A stretch of 64,000 nucleotides of DNA from Streptomyces sp. NRRL F-6131 (GTDB lineage Bacteria > Actinomycetota > Actinomycetes > Streptomycetales > Streptomycetaceae), in the NCBI GenBank assembly GCA_000719695.1, contig JOHN01000002.1, forward strand, positions 62,001-126,000, written 5' to 3'. The notes below the pieces were generated by a model that was not told the origin of the DNA, did not search any database, and was given only the letters and a program-made list of their open reading frames with translations. Below are positions 46,943 to 55,517 of the stretch, in pieces (within the stretch, counting starts at the first letter, position 1; every line of letters starts with the position of its first letter). A program made the translations under genes and the position numbers.

Positions 46943-49246
46943 ATGAGCGCAGAGGTGACGCTGCTGGGCGTTCGGCACCACGGCCCGGGCTCGGCCCGGG
47001 CGGTGGCGGCCGCGCTGGAGCGGCTGCGGCCGGACGCGGTCCTGGTGGAGGGCCCGCCGGAGGCCGAGCCGATCCTCGGGCTGGCCGCCGCGAAGGACAT
47101 GGTGCCGCCGGTCGCCCTGCTGGCCCACGCGGCCGACGACCCGGCCCGGGCCGCGTTCTGGCCGTACGCCGAGTTCTCGCCGGAGTGGGTGGCGATCCGC
47201 CACGCCGTCGACCGCGGCGTCCCGCTCCACTTCATCGACCTGCCCGCCGGTCACTCCTTCGCGGAGGACCGGGGCGGCGACGAGGAGGAGGACGGCGACC
47301 TGCCGCGCGACCCGATCGCCCGGCTCGCCGAGGCGGCCGGCCACGACGACCCGGAGCGCTGGTGGGAGGACGTCGTCGAGCACCGCCGCCCCGCCGACGG
47401 CGAGGACGCGCTCGCACCGTTCGAGGCCGTCGCGGAGGCGATGACGGCGCTGCGCGAGGACGGCGCGGCGAGCCGGCGCGACCGGCAGCGCGAGGCGTAC
47501 ATGCGCGGCCGGATCCGGGCCGCCCGCCGGGCCGGCCACCGCCGGATCGCGGTGGTCTGCGGGGCCTTCCACGTCCCCGCCCTGGCCGGGACGCAGACCG
47601 TCGCGCACGACCGGGCGCTGCTCGCCGAGCTGCCGAAGAAGGTGCGGACCGAGATCACCTGGGTGCCGTGGACGCACCGCAGGCTCTCCCAACTCACCGG
47701 CTACGGCGCCGGGATCGTCTCCCCGGGCTGGTACCACCACCTCCACCGGACGGACGGCGACCCGCTGCCCGGCTGGCTCACCCGGGCCGCCGACCTGCTC
47801 CGCGCCGAGGACCACCCGGTCTCCTCCGCGCACGTCATCGAGGCCGTCCGGCTGGCCCGCACGCTCGCCGTGCTGCGCGGCCGCCCGCTCGCCGGGCTCA
47901 CCGAGACGCTGGACGCCGTCCGCTCGGTGATGTGCGACGGCTCGGAGGTCGCCCTCGCGCTGGTCCGGGACCGGTTGGTGATCGGCGACGCGCTCGGCGC
48001 GGTGCCCGAGGACGCGCCCGCCGTCCCGCTCCAGCGCGACCTCGCCCGGCTCCAGCGCACCCTGCGGCTCAAGCCCGCGCCCGAACCGCGCGACCTCGAC
48101 CTCGACCTGCGCAAGGAGACCGACGCGGCCCGCTCCCGGCTGCTGCACCGGCTGCGCCTGCTCGGCGTCGACTGGGGCGTGCCGACCCGCTCCTCGGTCG
48201 CCTCCACCGGCACCTTCCGGGAGAGCTGGCGGCTGTGCTGGCAGCCCGAGTTCGCCGTCCGGATCGCCGAGGCCGCCCAGTGGGGCACCACGGTCGAGCG
48301 GGCCGCCGTCGGCAAGGCCGTCGGCACCGCCTCGGCCGCGACCGAACTCGCCGGGCTCACCGGCCTGGTGGAGACCTGCCTGGTGGCCGGCCTGGCCGAG
48401 GCGCTGCCCGCCGTGATGCGGGTCCTCGCCGACCGCGCCGCGCTGGACACCGATGTCGCGCACCTGGCCGGCGCGCTGCCCGCGCTGGTCCGCGCGCTGC
48501 GCTACGGCGACGTCCGGGGCACCGACCACGGGGCACTCGGCGCGGTCACCGGCGGTCTCGCCGACCGGATCTGCGTCGGCCTGCCGCCCGCCTGCACCGG
48601 CCTCGATGCCGCCGGTGCCGCCGTGATGCGCGGTCACCTCGACGAGGTGCACGGCGCGATCGGCCTGCTGGCGGGCGGCGCGGACGGCCTCGCCGACCGC
48701 TGGGCCGGCACCCTGCGGGCACTCGCCCGGCGCGAACCCTCCGGCGGTCCGGCCACGGGCGTCCCGGGGCTGCTGCGCGGGCGGGCCGTCCGGCTGCTGC
48801 TGGACGACGGCCGGCTGGAGTCGGCGGAGGCCGGGCGGCGGCTCGGCCTGGTGCTGTCCGCCGCCAACAGCCCGGCCGACGCGGCCGGGTGGATCGAGGG
48901 CTTCCTGACCGGCGGCGGTGCGCTGCTGCTGCACGACCCCCGGCTGCTCGGTCTGCTCGACGCCTGGCTGACCGGCGTCCCGGCGGAGGTCTTCACGGAC
49001 GTGCTGCCGCTGCTCCGCCGCACCTTCGCCACCCTGGAGGCCGGGGTCCGGCACACCGTCGGCAGCCGGGTGGCGGCCGGTCCGCTCGGGCCGGGCCGGG
49101 CCGAACCGGCCGGGGAGACGACCGAGTTGGACACCGTACGGGCCGGTGCCGCGCTGCCGGTGGTCGCCCTGCTGCTCGGGCTGCCGGGCGCCTCCGGCGG
49201 CGACCGGCCGGCGATCCCCCGGCAGGCCGCGGGCCGCGACACCTGA
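46943..49246 (+). CDS. DUF5682 protein with TIKI/TraB-like GxxH signature
   Basis: 767 residues from ATG 46943, behind a strong Shine-Dalgarno (GAGGGAGG). The N-terminal 220 residues begin VTLLGVRHHGPGSARAV with GVRH at 9-12, then VLVEGPPEAE with Glu36, and VVCGAFHVPALAG with GAFH at 207-210. GxxH...E...GxxH is the conserved signature of the TIKI/TraB/EreA-like hydrolase group. The rest is a long helical region with no other motif (AGLTETLDAVRSVMCDG and LAGLTGLVETCLVAGLAEALP). Function is unknown; in the locus it sits between the ATPase and the VWA protein. Confidence 0.8.
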   Translation: MSAEVTLLGVRHHGPGSARAVAAALERLRPDAVLVEGPPEAEPILGLAAAKDMVPPVALLAHAADDPARAAFWPYAEFSPEWVAIRHAVDRGVPLHFIDLPAGHSFAEDRGGDEEEDGDLPRDPIARLAEAAGHDDPERWWEDVVEHRRPADGEDALAPFEAVAEAMTALREDGAASRRDRQREAYMRGRIRAARRAGHRRIAVVCGAFHVPALAGTQTVAHDRALLAELPKKVRTEITWVPWTHRRLSQLTGYGAGIVSPGWYHHLHRTDGDPLPGWLTRAADLLRAEDHPVSSAHVIEAVRLARTLAVLRGRPLAGLTETLDAVRSVMCDGSEVALALVRDRLVIGDALGAVPEDAPAVPLQRDLARLQRTLRLKPAPEPRDLDLDLRKETDAARSRLLHRLRLLGVDWGVPTRSSVASTGTFRESWRLCWQPEFAVRIAEAAQWGTTVERAAVGKAVGTASAATELAGLTGLVETCLVAGLAEALPAVMRVLADRAALDTDVAHLAGALPALVRALRYGDVRGTDHGALGAVTGGLADRICVGLPPACTGLDAAGAAVMRGHLDEVHGAIGLLAGGADGLADRWAGTLRALARREPSGGPATGVPGLLRGRAVRLLLDDGRLESAEAGRRLGLVLSAANSPADAAGWIEGFLTGGGALLLHDPRLLGLLDAWLTGVPAEVFTDVLPLLRRTFATLEAGVRHTVGSRVAAGPLGPGRAEPAGETTELDTVRAGAALPVVALLLGLPGASGGDRPAIPRQAAGRDT

Positions 49247-49320
49247 CGGCCCGCCGCCACCCGTCGACCCCTTCCCCCCCTCCCGACCGCAGACCACGGA
49301 CCGCACCCAGAGGAGCCCCG

Positions 49321-50523
49321 ATGGCCGTGAGCACTCCCCCCTCCGCCGCCCCGGCGGCCCCGGCCCCCGACGACGAGCGGCTGCGCCGCTGGCGACTCGT
49401 CCTCGGCGGCGAGGCCGACGGCACCGGTCGCCCCCTGCACGGCCGGGACGCCGCGATGGACGGCGCCCTCGCCGCGCTCTACCGGGGCGCCCCCGAGGAG
49501 GGTGGGGCCGGGCAGCCGCGCTCCGGCCGCCGGAGCGCCGGCCTGGGCGGCTCGGCCCCGCAGGTGGCCCGTTGGCTCGGTGACATCCGGGAGTACTTCC
49601 CGGCCACCGTCGTCCAGCTGATGCAGCAGGACGCGATCACCCGGCTCGGGCTGGAGCAACTGCTGCTGGAACCGGAGATGCTGGAGGCCGTCGAGCCGGA
49701 CGTCCACCTGGTCGCCACCCTGCTCTCGCTCAAGCACGCGCTGCCCGAGACCACCCGGGAGACCGCCCGCGCGGTGGTCGGCCGGGTGGTCGCCGAGCTG
49801 GAGCGCCGGCTCGCCGACCGCACCCGGGCGACCCTGGGCGGCGCGCTGGACCGCAGCGCCCGGGTCAACCGTCCGCGCCACCGCGACATCGACTGGGACC
49901 GCACCCTCCGGGCCAACCTGAAGAACTACCTGCCCGAGCACGGCACGGTCGTGCCCGAGCGACTGGTCGGCTACGCCCGTGCCCGGCGCTCGGTGAAGAA
50001 GGACGTCATCCTCTGCATCGACCAGTCCGGCTCGATGGCCCCGTCCGTGGTGCACTCCGCGGTGTTCGGCGCCGTCCTCGCCTCGATGCCGAGCCTGGAC
50101 ACCCGACTGGTGGTCTTCGACACCTCGGTGGTCGACCTCACCGAGCAGCTCACCGACCCGGTCGACGTGCTGTTCGCGACCCAGCTCGGCGGCGGCACCG
50201 ACATCAACCGGGCGCTCGCCTACTGCCAGTCCCGGATCACCCGGCCGGCCGAGACGGTCGTCGTCCTGATCAGCGACCTCTACGAGGGCGGCATCCGGGA
50301 CGAGATGCTCAAGCGGGTGGCCGCGATGAAGGCGGCCGGCGTCCAGTTCGTCGCCCTGCTGGCGCTCTCCGACGAGGGTGCGCCCGCCTACGACCACGCG
50401 CACGCCGCGGCGCTCGCCGCGCTCGGCGCCCCGGCCTTCGCCTGCACCCCCGACGCCTTCCCGGAGATCATGGCGGCCGCGATCGAGAAGCGCCCGATCC
50501 CGGTCCCGGAGCAAGGCGTGTGA
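49321..50523 (+). CDS. VWA (von Willebrand factor A) domain protein of the MoxR locus
   Basis: 400 residues from ATG 49321 (GAGGAG upstream). The N-terminal 220 residues are helical (DIREYFPATVVQLMQQDAITRL). The C-terminal VWA domain has a complete MIDAS: ILCIDQSGSMAPSVV (DxSxS), the Thr in LGGGTDINRAL and the Asp in VVVLISDLYEGG, so it should bind Mg2+ and a protein ligand. It has no signal or TM and is cytoplasmic. As in other MoxR-VWA pairs it is the probable partner of the ATPase. Followed at once by a tandem repeat array. Confidence 0.88.
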   Translation: MAVSTPPSAAPAAPAPDDERLRRWRLVLGGEADGTGRPLHGRDAAMDGALAALYRGAPEEGGAGQPRSGRRSAGLGGSAPQVARWLGDIREYFPATVVQLMQQDAITRLGLEQLLLEPEMLEAVEPDVHLVATLLSLKHALPETTRETARAVVGRVVAELERRLADRTRATLGGALDRSARVNRPRHRDIDWDRTLRANLKNYLPEHGTVVPERLVGYARARRSVKKDVILCIDQSGSMAPSVVHSAVFGAVLASMPSLDTRLVVFDTSVVDLTEQLTDPVDVLFATQLGGGTDINRALAYCQSRITRPAETVVVLISDLYEGGIRDEMLKRVAAMKAAGVQFVALLALSDEGAPAYDHAHAAALAALGAPAFACTPDAFPEIMAAAIEKRPIPVPEQGV

Positions 50524-50532
50524 GCGGCCCGG

Positions 50533-50576
50533 CCGTCGCCCCGCCGTCGCCCCGCCGTCGCCCCGCCGTCGCCCCG
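50533..50576. repeat. Four perfect 11-bp tandem repeats after the VWA gene
   Basis: CCGTCGCCCCG is repeated four times without a mismatch, beginning 10 bases after the stop. Confidence 0.95.
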
Positions 50577-50657
50577 GTGTGAACGGTGCTGTCGGACGGC
50601 GCGCGCCGGTCTCACCCGAACGGGGGAACATGGGGCGTGGACGAGCGAGCCCGCCGG

Positions 50658-50687
50658 TTCGGCCGCCCGGCGCACGCCCCCTAGGCT
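50658..50687 (+). promoter_or_regulatory. Candidate sucCD promoter
   Basis: TAGGCT (50682-50687) is a standard Streptomyces -10; the TTCGGC 18 bases upstream is a weak -35. A start near 50694 would give a leader of about 230 bases before sucC that begins with the structured element at 50712. Confidence 0.45.
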
Positions 50688-50711
50688 GTCTGTGACGGTT
50701 CTCACCAAAGA

Positions 50712-50768
50712 CTGGCAGGCCCCGGGCGAAACACGCCCGTCCAGCGGGGATAACCTGCCAGACGGACG
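50712..50768 (+). ncRNA. Structured 5' leader element of sucCD (riboswitch-like candidate)
   Basis: Three stems stack without gaps on the 5' side: P1 CTGGCAGG/CCTGCCAG (50712-50719/50754-50761), P2 CCCC/GGGG (50720-50723/50746-50749) and P3 GGGCG/CGCCC (50724-50728/50734-50738) with loop AAACA. The 3' side has two bulges, GTCCAGC and ATAA. CGTCC (50738-50742) can pair with GGACG (50764-50768) outside P1, forming a pseudoknot. No known riboswitch class is recognised. Cis-regulation of sucCD is inferred. Confidence 0.45.
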
Positions 50769-50922
50769 TGACGCGCGTGTGAATTGACGTGTGCGCCCGT
50801 GGCTGTGTGGGCCGCAAGGCCGTACCTCTGCGTACCCGCACCGCCCCGACGACCCGCAGCGAAGATCCTGCCGTGGCACGCTCGTAGAGACACAATCCGC
50901 GACCACGAACAAGGACAAACAC

Positions 50923-52095
50923 GTGGACCTGTTCGAGTACCAGGCGAGGGACCTCTTCGCCAAGCACGGGGTGCCCGTGCTTGACGGTGATGTCATCGAG
51001 ACCGCCGCAGACGCTGCCGCCATCGCGGAGCGCTTCGGCGGCCGCGCCGTCGTCAAGGCTCAGGTGAAGGTGGGTGGCCGAGGCAAGGCCGGTGGCGTGA
51101 AGCTCGCCGCCGACCCGGCCGACGCCGTCGCCAAGGCCGAGCAGATCCTCGGCATGGACATCAAGGGCCACACCGTGCACAAGGTGATGCTGGCCCAGAC
51201 CGCGGACATCAAGGACGAGTACTACGTCTCGTTCCTGCTGGACCGCACCAACCGCACCTTCCTGGCCATGGCCAGCGTCGAGGGCGGCGTGGAGATCGAG
51301 GTCGTGGCGGAGGAGAACCCCGACGCGCTCGCCAAGATCCCGGTCGACGCCAACGAGGGCGTGACCCCGGAGAAGGCCGCCGAGATCGTCGCCGCGGCGA
51401 AGTTCCCCGCCGAGGTCGCCGACCAGGTCGTCGAGGTCCTGCAGAAGCTGTGGACCGTCTTCATCAAGGAGGACGCCCTCCTCGTCGAGGTCAACCCGCT
51501 GATCAAGTCCGGTGACGGCAAGATCATCGCGCTCGACGGCAAGGTCTCCCTGGACGAGAACGCCGAGTTCCGCCAGCCGGAGCACGAGGCGCTCGAGGAC
51601 AAGGCCGCGGCCAACCCGCTGGAGGCCGCCGCCAAGGCCAAGGGCCTCAACTACGTCAAGCTCGACGGCCAGGTCGGCATCATCGGCAACGGCGCGGGTC
51701 TCGTCATGAGCACCCTCGACGTGGTCGCGTACGCCGGTGAGCAGCACGGCGGCGTCAAGCCCGCCAACTTCCTCGACATCGGTGGCGGCGCCTCCGCCGA
51801 GGTCATGGCGAACGGCCTGGAGATCATCCTCGGCGACCCCGACGTCAAGTCGGTCTTCGTCAACGTCTTCGGCGGCATCACCGCGTGCGACGCGGTCGCC
51901 AACGGCATCGTGCAGGCCCTCGCGCTGCTGGAGGAGAAGGGCGAGGCGGTCACCAAGCCGCTGGTCGTCCGTCTCGACGGCAACAACGCCGAGCTGGGCC
52001 GTCAGATCCTGACCGACGCCAACCACCCGCTCGTCGAGCAGGTGGACACCATGGACGGTGCGGCCGACCGCGCCGCCGAGCTGGCCAACAAGTAA
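50923..52095 (+). CDS. sucC: Succinyl-CoA synthetase beta subunit (ADP-forming)
   Basis: 390 residues from GTG 50923, six bases after AAGGAC. The ATP-grasp start [37 protein letters not shown], the metal-binding VEVNPLI and the C-terminal [14 protein letters not shown] and [15 protein letters not shown] are canonical. With SucD it converts succinyl-CoA to succinate with substrate-level phosphorylation in the TCA cycle. It is followed 19 bp later by sucD. Its long leader holds a structured element. Confidence 0.98.
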   Translation: MDLFEYQARDLFAKHGVPVLDGDVIETAADAAAIAERFGGRAVVKAQVKVGGRGKAGGVKLAADPADAVAKAEQILGMDIKGHTVHKVMLAQTADIKDEYYVSFLLDRTNRTFLAMASVEGGVEIEVVAEENPDALAKIPVDANEGVTPEKAAEIVAAAKFPAEVADQVVEVLQKLWTVFIKEDALLVEVNPLIKSGDGKIIALDGKVSLDENAEFRQPEHEALEDKAAANPLEAAAKAKGLNYVKLDGQVGIIGNGAGLVMSTLDVVAYAGEQHGGVKPANFLDIGGGASAEVMANGLEIILGDPDVKSVFVNVFGGITACDAVANGIVQALALLEEKGEAVTKPLVVRLDGNNAELGRQILTDANHPLVEQVDTMDGAADRAAELANK

Positions 52096-52114
52096 GGAAG
52101 GGGACTTTCACACC

Positions 52115-52999
52115 ATGGCTATCTTCCTTACCAAGGACAGCAAGGTCATCGTCCAGGGCATGACCGGCTCCGAGGGCATGAAGCACACCCGCCGCATGCT
52201 CGCCTCCGGCACCCAGATCGTCGGCGGTGTCAACCCGCGCAAGGCCGGCACCACGGTCGACGTCGACGGCACCGAGGTGCCCGTCTTCGGCTCCGTCGCC
52301 GAGGCCATCGAGAAGACCGGTGCCGATGTCACCGTCATCTTCGTCCCGCCGGCGCACACCAAGAGCGCCGTCGTCGAGGCCATCGACGCCGAGATCGCCC
52401 TGGCCGTCGTCATCACCGAGGGCGTCCCGGTGCACGACACCGCCGCCTTCTGGGCCTACGCCGGCTCGAAGGGCAACAAGACCCGGATCATCGGCCCGAA
52501 CTGCCCCGGCCTGATCAGCCCCGGCCAGTCGAACGCCGGCATCATCCCGGCCGACATCACCAAGGCCGGCAAGATCGGTCTGGTCTCGAAGTCCGGCACC
52601 CTGACCTACCAGCTCATGTACGAGCTGCGGGACATCGGCTTCACCTCGGCCGTGGGCATCGGCGGTGACCCGGTCATCGGCACCACCCACATCGACGCCC
52701 TCAAGGCGTTCCAGGAGGACCCGGAGACCGAGCTCATCGTCATGATCGGTGAGATCGGTGGCGACGCCGAGGAGCGCGCCGCGGCCTTCATCAAGGAGAA
52801 CGTGACCAAGCCGGTCGTCGGCTACGTCGCGGGCTTCACGGCGCCCGAGGGCAAGACCATGGGCCACGCCGGCGCCATCGTCTCCGGCTCCTCCGGCACC
52901 GCCCAGGCCAAGAAGGAGGCCCTCGAGGCCGCCGGTGTCAAGGTCGGCAAGACGCCGTCCGAGACCGCCCGCCTGGCCCGTGAGCTGATCAAGGGCTGA
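52115..52999 (+). CDS. sucD: Succinyl-CoA synthetase alpha subunit
   Basis: 294 residues from ATG 52115, with the Shine-Dalgarno AAGGAAGGGG in the sucC-sucD gap. CoA-binding Rossmann [40 protein letters not shown], and [14 protein letters not shown] precede the phospho-His loop [21 protein letters not shown]. It is the catalytic CoA-binding partner of SucC. The operon ends at a 12-bp-stem hairpin. Confidence 0.98.
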   Translation: MAIFLTKDSKVIVQGMTGSEGMKHTRRMLASGTQIVGGVNPRKAGTTVDVDGTEVPVFGSVAEAIEKTGADVTVIFVPPAHTKSAVVEAIDAEIALAVVITEGVPVHDTAAFWAYAGSKGNKTRIIGPNCPGLISPGQSNAGIIPADITKAGKIGLVSKSGTLTYQLMYELRDIGFTSAVGIGGDPVIGTTHIDALKAFQEDPETELIVMIGEIGGDAEERAAAFIKENVTKPVVGYVAGFTAPEGKTMGHAGAIVSGSSGTAQAKKEALEAAGVKVGKTPSETARLARELIKG

Positions 53000-53016
53000 C
53001 ACCCCCGCTCGCACCC

Positions 53017-53054
53017 CAGCGCCCCCGCCCGGCCTCGCCGGCGCGGGGGCGCTG
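53017..53054. terminator. sucCD terminator hairpin
   Basis: CAGCGCCCCCGC (53017-53028) pairs with GCGGGGGCGCTG (53043-53054); the 14-base loop can pair internally (CCGG/CCGG). Confidence 0.8.
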
Positions 53055-53093
53055 CGTCTTCCCCCCGGTGGGGGAGTTCCGGTGGAGCGCCGC

Positions 53094-55382
53094 TCAGAGC
53101 TGCTCCTGCGGCTGCTCCGGATCCGCTTCCGGCGGCTGCTCCTGCGGCTGCTCCGGCTGTGCTTCCCGGGACTGTTCCTGAGTCGGTTCCGGGTGCTGTG
53201 CCGGTTGTTGTGCCGGGTGCTGCACCCGCGGCCCGGCCGGGCAGGGGTGCAGCACCCACGGGGCGCAGCCGCCGGGCCCGGCGGCCGCCGCGCCCGGCGG
53301 CGGCTGCGCCCCGCCGGCCCGTCCGGCCGTCGGCGGCCGGTACGGGCCGTCCCGGGGCGGCGGCGGATCCACCACGACCGGCTCCAGCCCCGGCGTCGGG
53401 GAGCACCAGAGGCTGTGGATCCCGGACGGCGCCCCGTCCGGCAGCAGCGGCAGCAGCGCCTCCGGCTCGGTCGCCAGGGTCGGGACCGCCGCGCAGAGCG
53501 AGGGCGGCGGCGGGTCCGGCGGCCGGAACAGCTCGCCCGGCCCGCCACCCGCCAGCGTCGCCGCCACCGCACCGCCCACGGTCACCGTCAGCAGCGCCGC
53601 CGCGCCCGTCCGGCCCGCGTTCACCAGCCCGTGCCGGGCCCGCAGCAGCGGCACCGGCGGCCGGTGCGGCTCCGGCGCCCCGCGCACCCCCGCCCGGTGC
53701 AGCAGCGCGCACAGCCGGTCCGCGAAGCCGTCCGCCGCCGGATCCGGCCCCACCAGGTCCGGCACCCACTGCGCCAGGGCCGTCCGGGCCGCCCACACCC
53801 GCCCCTCGGCGGCGGCGACCGTCGACTCCACCTCCACGGCCACCGCCGCGGCCGGCAGGCCCAGGCCGTCGTGCAGCACCAGGGCCCGGCGCTGCGGCCG
53901 GGAGAGCCGGCGCAACGCCTTGAGCAGGGCCCGGTCCCGGTCGGTGAGGCGGTCGTGGTCAGGCAGCACCGCCTGGCCCTCGTCCGCCGGGCGGACCTTG
54001 ATCCGCCGGTGCGGCAGCCGCCACACGTGCGCCCGCCGGGGTCCGCCCCGGTGCCACGGCGACAGCGCCAGCTCGAACGCCCGGGTCCGCACCCACTGCT
54101 CCGGCTCGGCCGCCGCGACCACCTCCTCCCAGCGCCGCCGCGCCTCCCCGAACGCCCGGCCGACGCAGTGCACGGCCCGGTGCTTGCACGCGGTGAGCAG
54201 GAACACCTGCTGCACCAGCCGGGTGTGGCCCGCCTCGTACACCTCCTCGAACACCGCCTCCCGGTGTGCTCCGCCCCCGGCGTCCACCGCCCACCCGACG
54301 GTGCCGGCCGGCGGCTCCGCCCCGATGGCCCGCGGCCGTCCGGTCCGGTCGGCCCCGTCGGCCCGGTCGGCTGTGGCCCGGTGGTCGGCGGCCCGGGCGG
54401 TGGCCGCCCGGGCGGCGGCGCCGGGGGAGTCGGTGGCCGGGGCCCCGCCCGGGCGGGACCGGCCCCGCGGCGCCTCGGCCGGTCCGTTCCGCCGCGGCTG
54501 CTCGGGAGCCGTCGACCCGGTCCCGTCCGCCCGGGGCTTTCCGCCCGCCGCCCCACCGCCGGGCCGCCCGGTCCTCGCCGACCTGCTCACCGGACTCGCC
54601 GTCGCCTCACCCGGGCCGGGACCGGGCGGCCGCTTCGCTCCGGTCCGTGGATCCGGGGTGGTGGCCGTCGGCCGCGCGGGTGAGGCGGCGTCGGTGGTGG
54701 TGACGGCGGTGGTGTCCGCCGTCGCCGACGTCGCCGACGACGGTCGGTCGGCCCGGGGCGGTTGCCGACGGTCGGACCTCCCGCCGAGGGCGGTGGTGCG
54801 CGCCGGTCCGTCGGGGGACGTGGTGCCCGCCTTCTGCGTGGCCCGGTCGGACGGACCACCGTCCTGCTGCGCACGGGTGCCCACGGTGCCCGGACCGGCC
54901 TCGGTCTCCGCCTCGGGAGCCGCAGCCGCAGCCGGAGCCGGGGTCGCGGCCGCGGCCTTGGCCGCACCCGGCCCCCGGGCCGGAGCCGGGGGCAGGAGGG
55001 CGGCGAGGGCGGAGATCTCGGCCTGGGTGCGGCTGCCGAGCTTGCGCAGGGCGCGGTGCTGGTAGCTGCGGGCCGTGGTGGGGCTGACGCCCAGTGCGGC
55101 GGCGGTCTCGGCGAGGTCCCGGCCGGCCGCGAGGTGGGCGAAGGCCTCCGCCTCACGTGCCGTCAGACGGCGCAGCAGCGCCGCCGCGTCCGAGGGCGGC
55201 ACCCCACCGTCGTTCCGGGCGGCCCCGTCGGTCCCGGTGGTGGCGCCGGTCCGGCCGCGGTCGCCCTTGCGCTTCCCGGGGCGCCCCTTCCCGCTGCGGC
55301 TCTGCGACGCGGGCCCGGGCCCGGAGGTGGGGGCGGGCCCGGACGGGTTGCCGGGGCGGGCGGCGGTCGGGGGCTTGGTCAT
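53094..55382 (-). CDS. LuxR-type HTH protein with sigma-factor-like and transmembrane regions
   Basis: 762 residues from ATG 55382 (GGAG five bases upstream); in-frame starts at 55424 and 55448 are possible. A basic disordered tail is followed by a GerE/LuxR HTH at about 73-125 (LTAREAEAFAHLAAGRDLAETAAALGVSPTTARS), then about 230 low-complexity Ala/Pro/Thr/Arg residues. A sigma-70-like region comes next (REAVFEEVYEAGHTRLVQQVFLL, and a region-4-like LRRLSRPQRRALVLHDGLGLPAAAVAVEVESTVAAAEGRV). One TM helix (AALLTVTVGGAVAATLAGG) precedes a Pro/Gln/Glu-rich outer tail. The role is unknown; a membrane-tethered regulator is plausible. Confidence 0.75.
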   Translation of the reverse strand: MTKPPTAARPGNPSGPAPTSGPGPASQSRSGKGRPGKRKGDRGRTGATTGTDGAARNDGGVPPSDAAALLRRLTAREAEAFAHLAAGRDLAETAAALGVSPTTARSYQHRALRKLGSRTQAEISALAALLPPAPARGPGAAKAAAATPAPAAAAAPEAETEAGPGTVGTRAQQDGGPSDRATQKAGTTSPDGPARTTALGGRSDRRQPPRADRPSSATSATADTTAVTTTDAASPARPTATTPDPRTGAKRPPGPGPGEATASPVSRSARTGRPGGGAAGGKPRADGTGSTAPEQPRRNGPAEAPRGRSRPGGAPATDSPGAAARAATARAADHRATADRADGADRTGRPRAIGAEPPAGTVGWAVDAGGGAHREAVFEEVYEAGHTRLVQQVFLLTACKHRAVHCVGRAFGEARRRWEEVVAAAEPEQWVRTRAFELALSPWHRGGPRRAHVWRLPHRRIKVRPADEGQAVLPDHDRLTDRDRALLKALRRLSRPQRRALVLHDGLGLPAAAVAVEVESTVAAAEGRVWAARTALAQWVPDLVGPDPAADGFADRLCALLHRAGVRGAPEPHRPPVPLLRARHGLVNAGRTGAAALLTVTVGGAVAATLAGGGPGELFRPPDPPPPSLCAAVPTLATEPEALLPLLPDGAPSGIHSLWCSPTPGLEPVVVDPPPPRDGPYRPPTAGRAGGAQPPPGAAAAGPGGCAPWVLHPCPAGPRVQHPAQQPAQHPEPTQEQSREAQPEQPQEQPPEADPEQPQEQL

Positions 55383-55517
55383 CAGACGCTCCAGGCCGGA
55401 TCGGTCGCGGCGGCGAGAGGGCATGGTCTGAAAATGCGCATAAGCCAATAATCTGGGACACCCCGGCCGTTTGCCTCTTCACGGAGCATGGCGAGTCGCC
55501 TTGGCACGATGAGGCCC

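Noticed and set aside
47185..49320. Upstream extension of the VWA reading frame to 47185
   Set aside because: The extension is an Arg/Gly/Pro-rich frame inside the DUF5682 gene. The VWA gene has its own Shine-Dalgarno and ATG at 49321.
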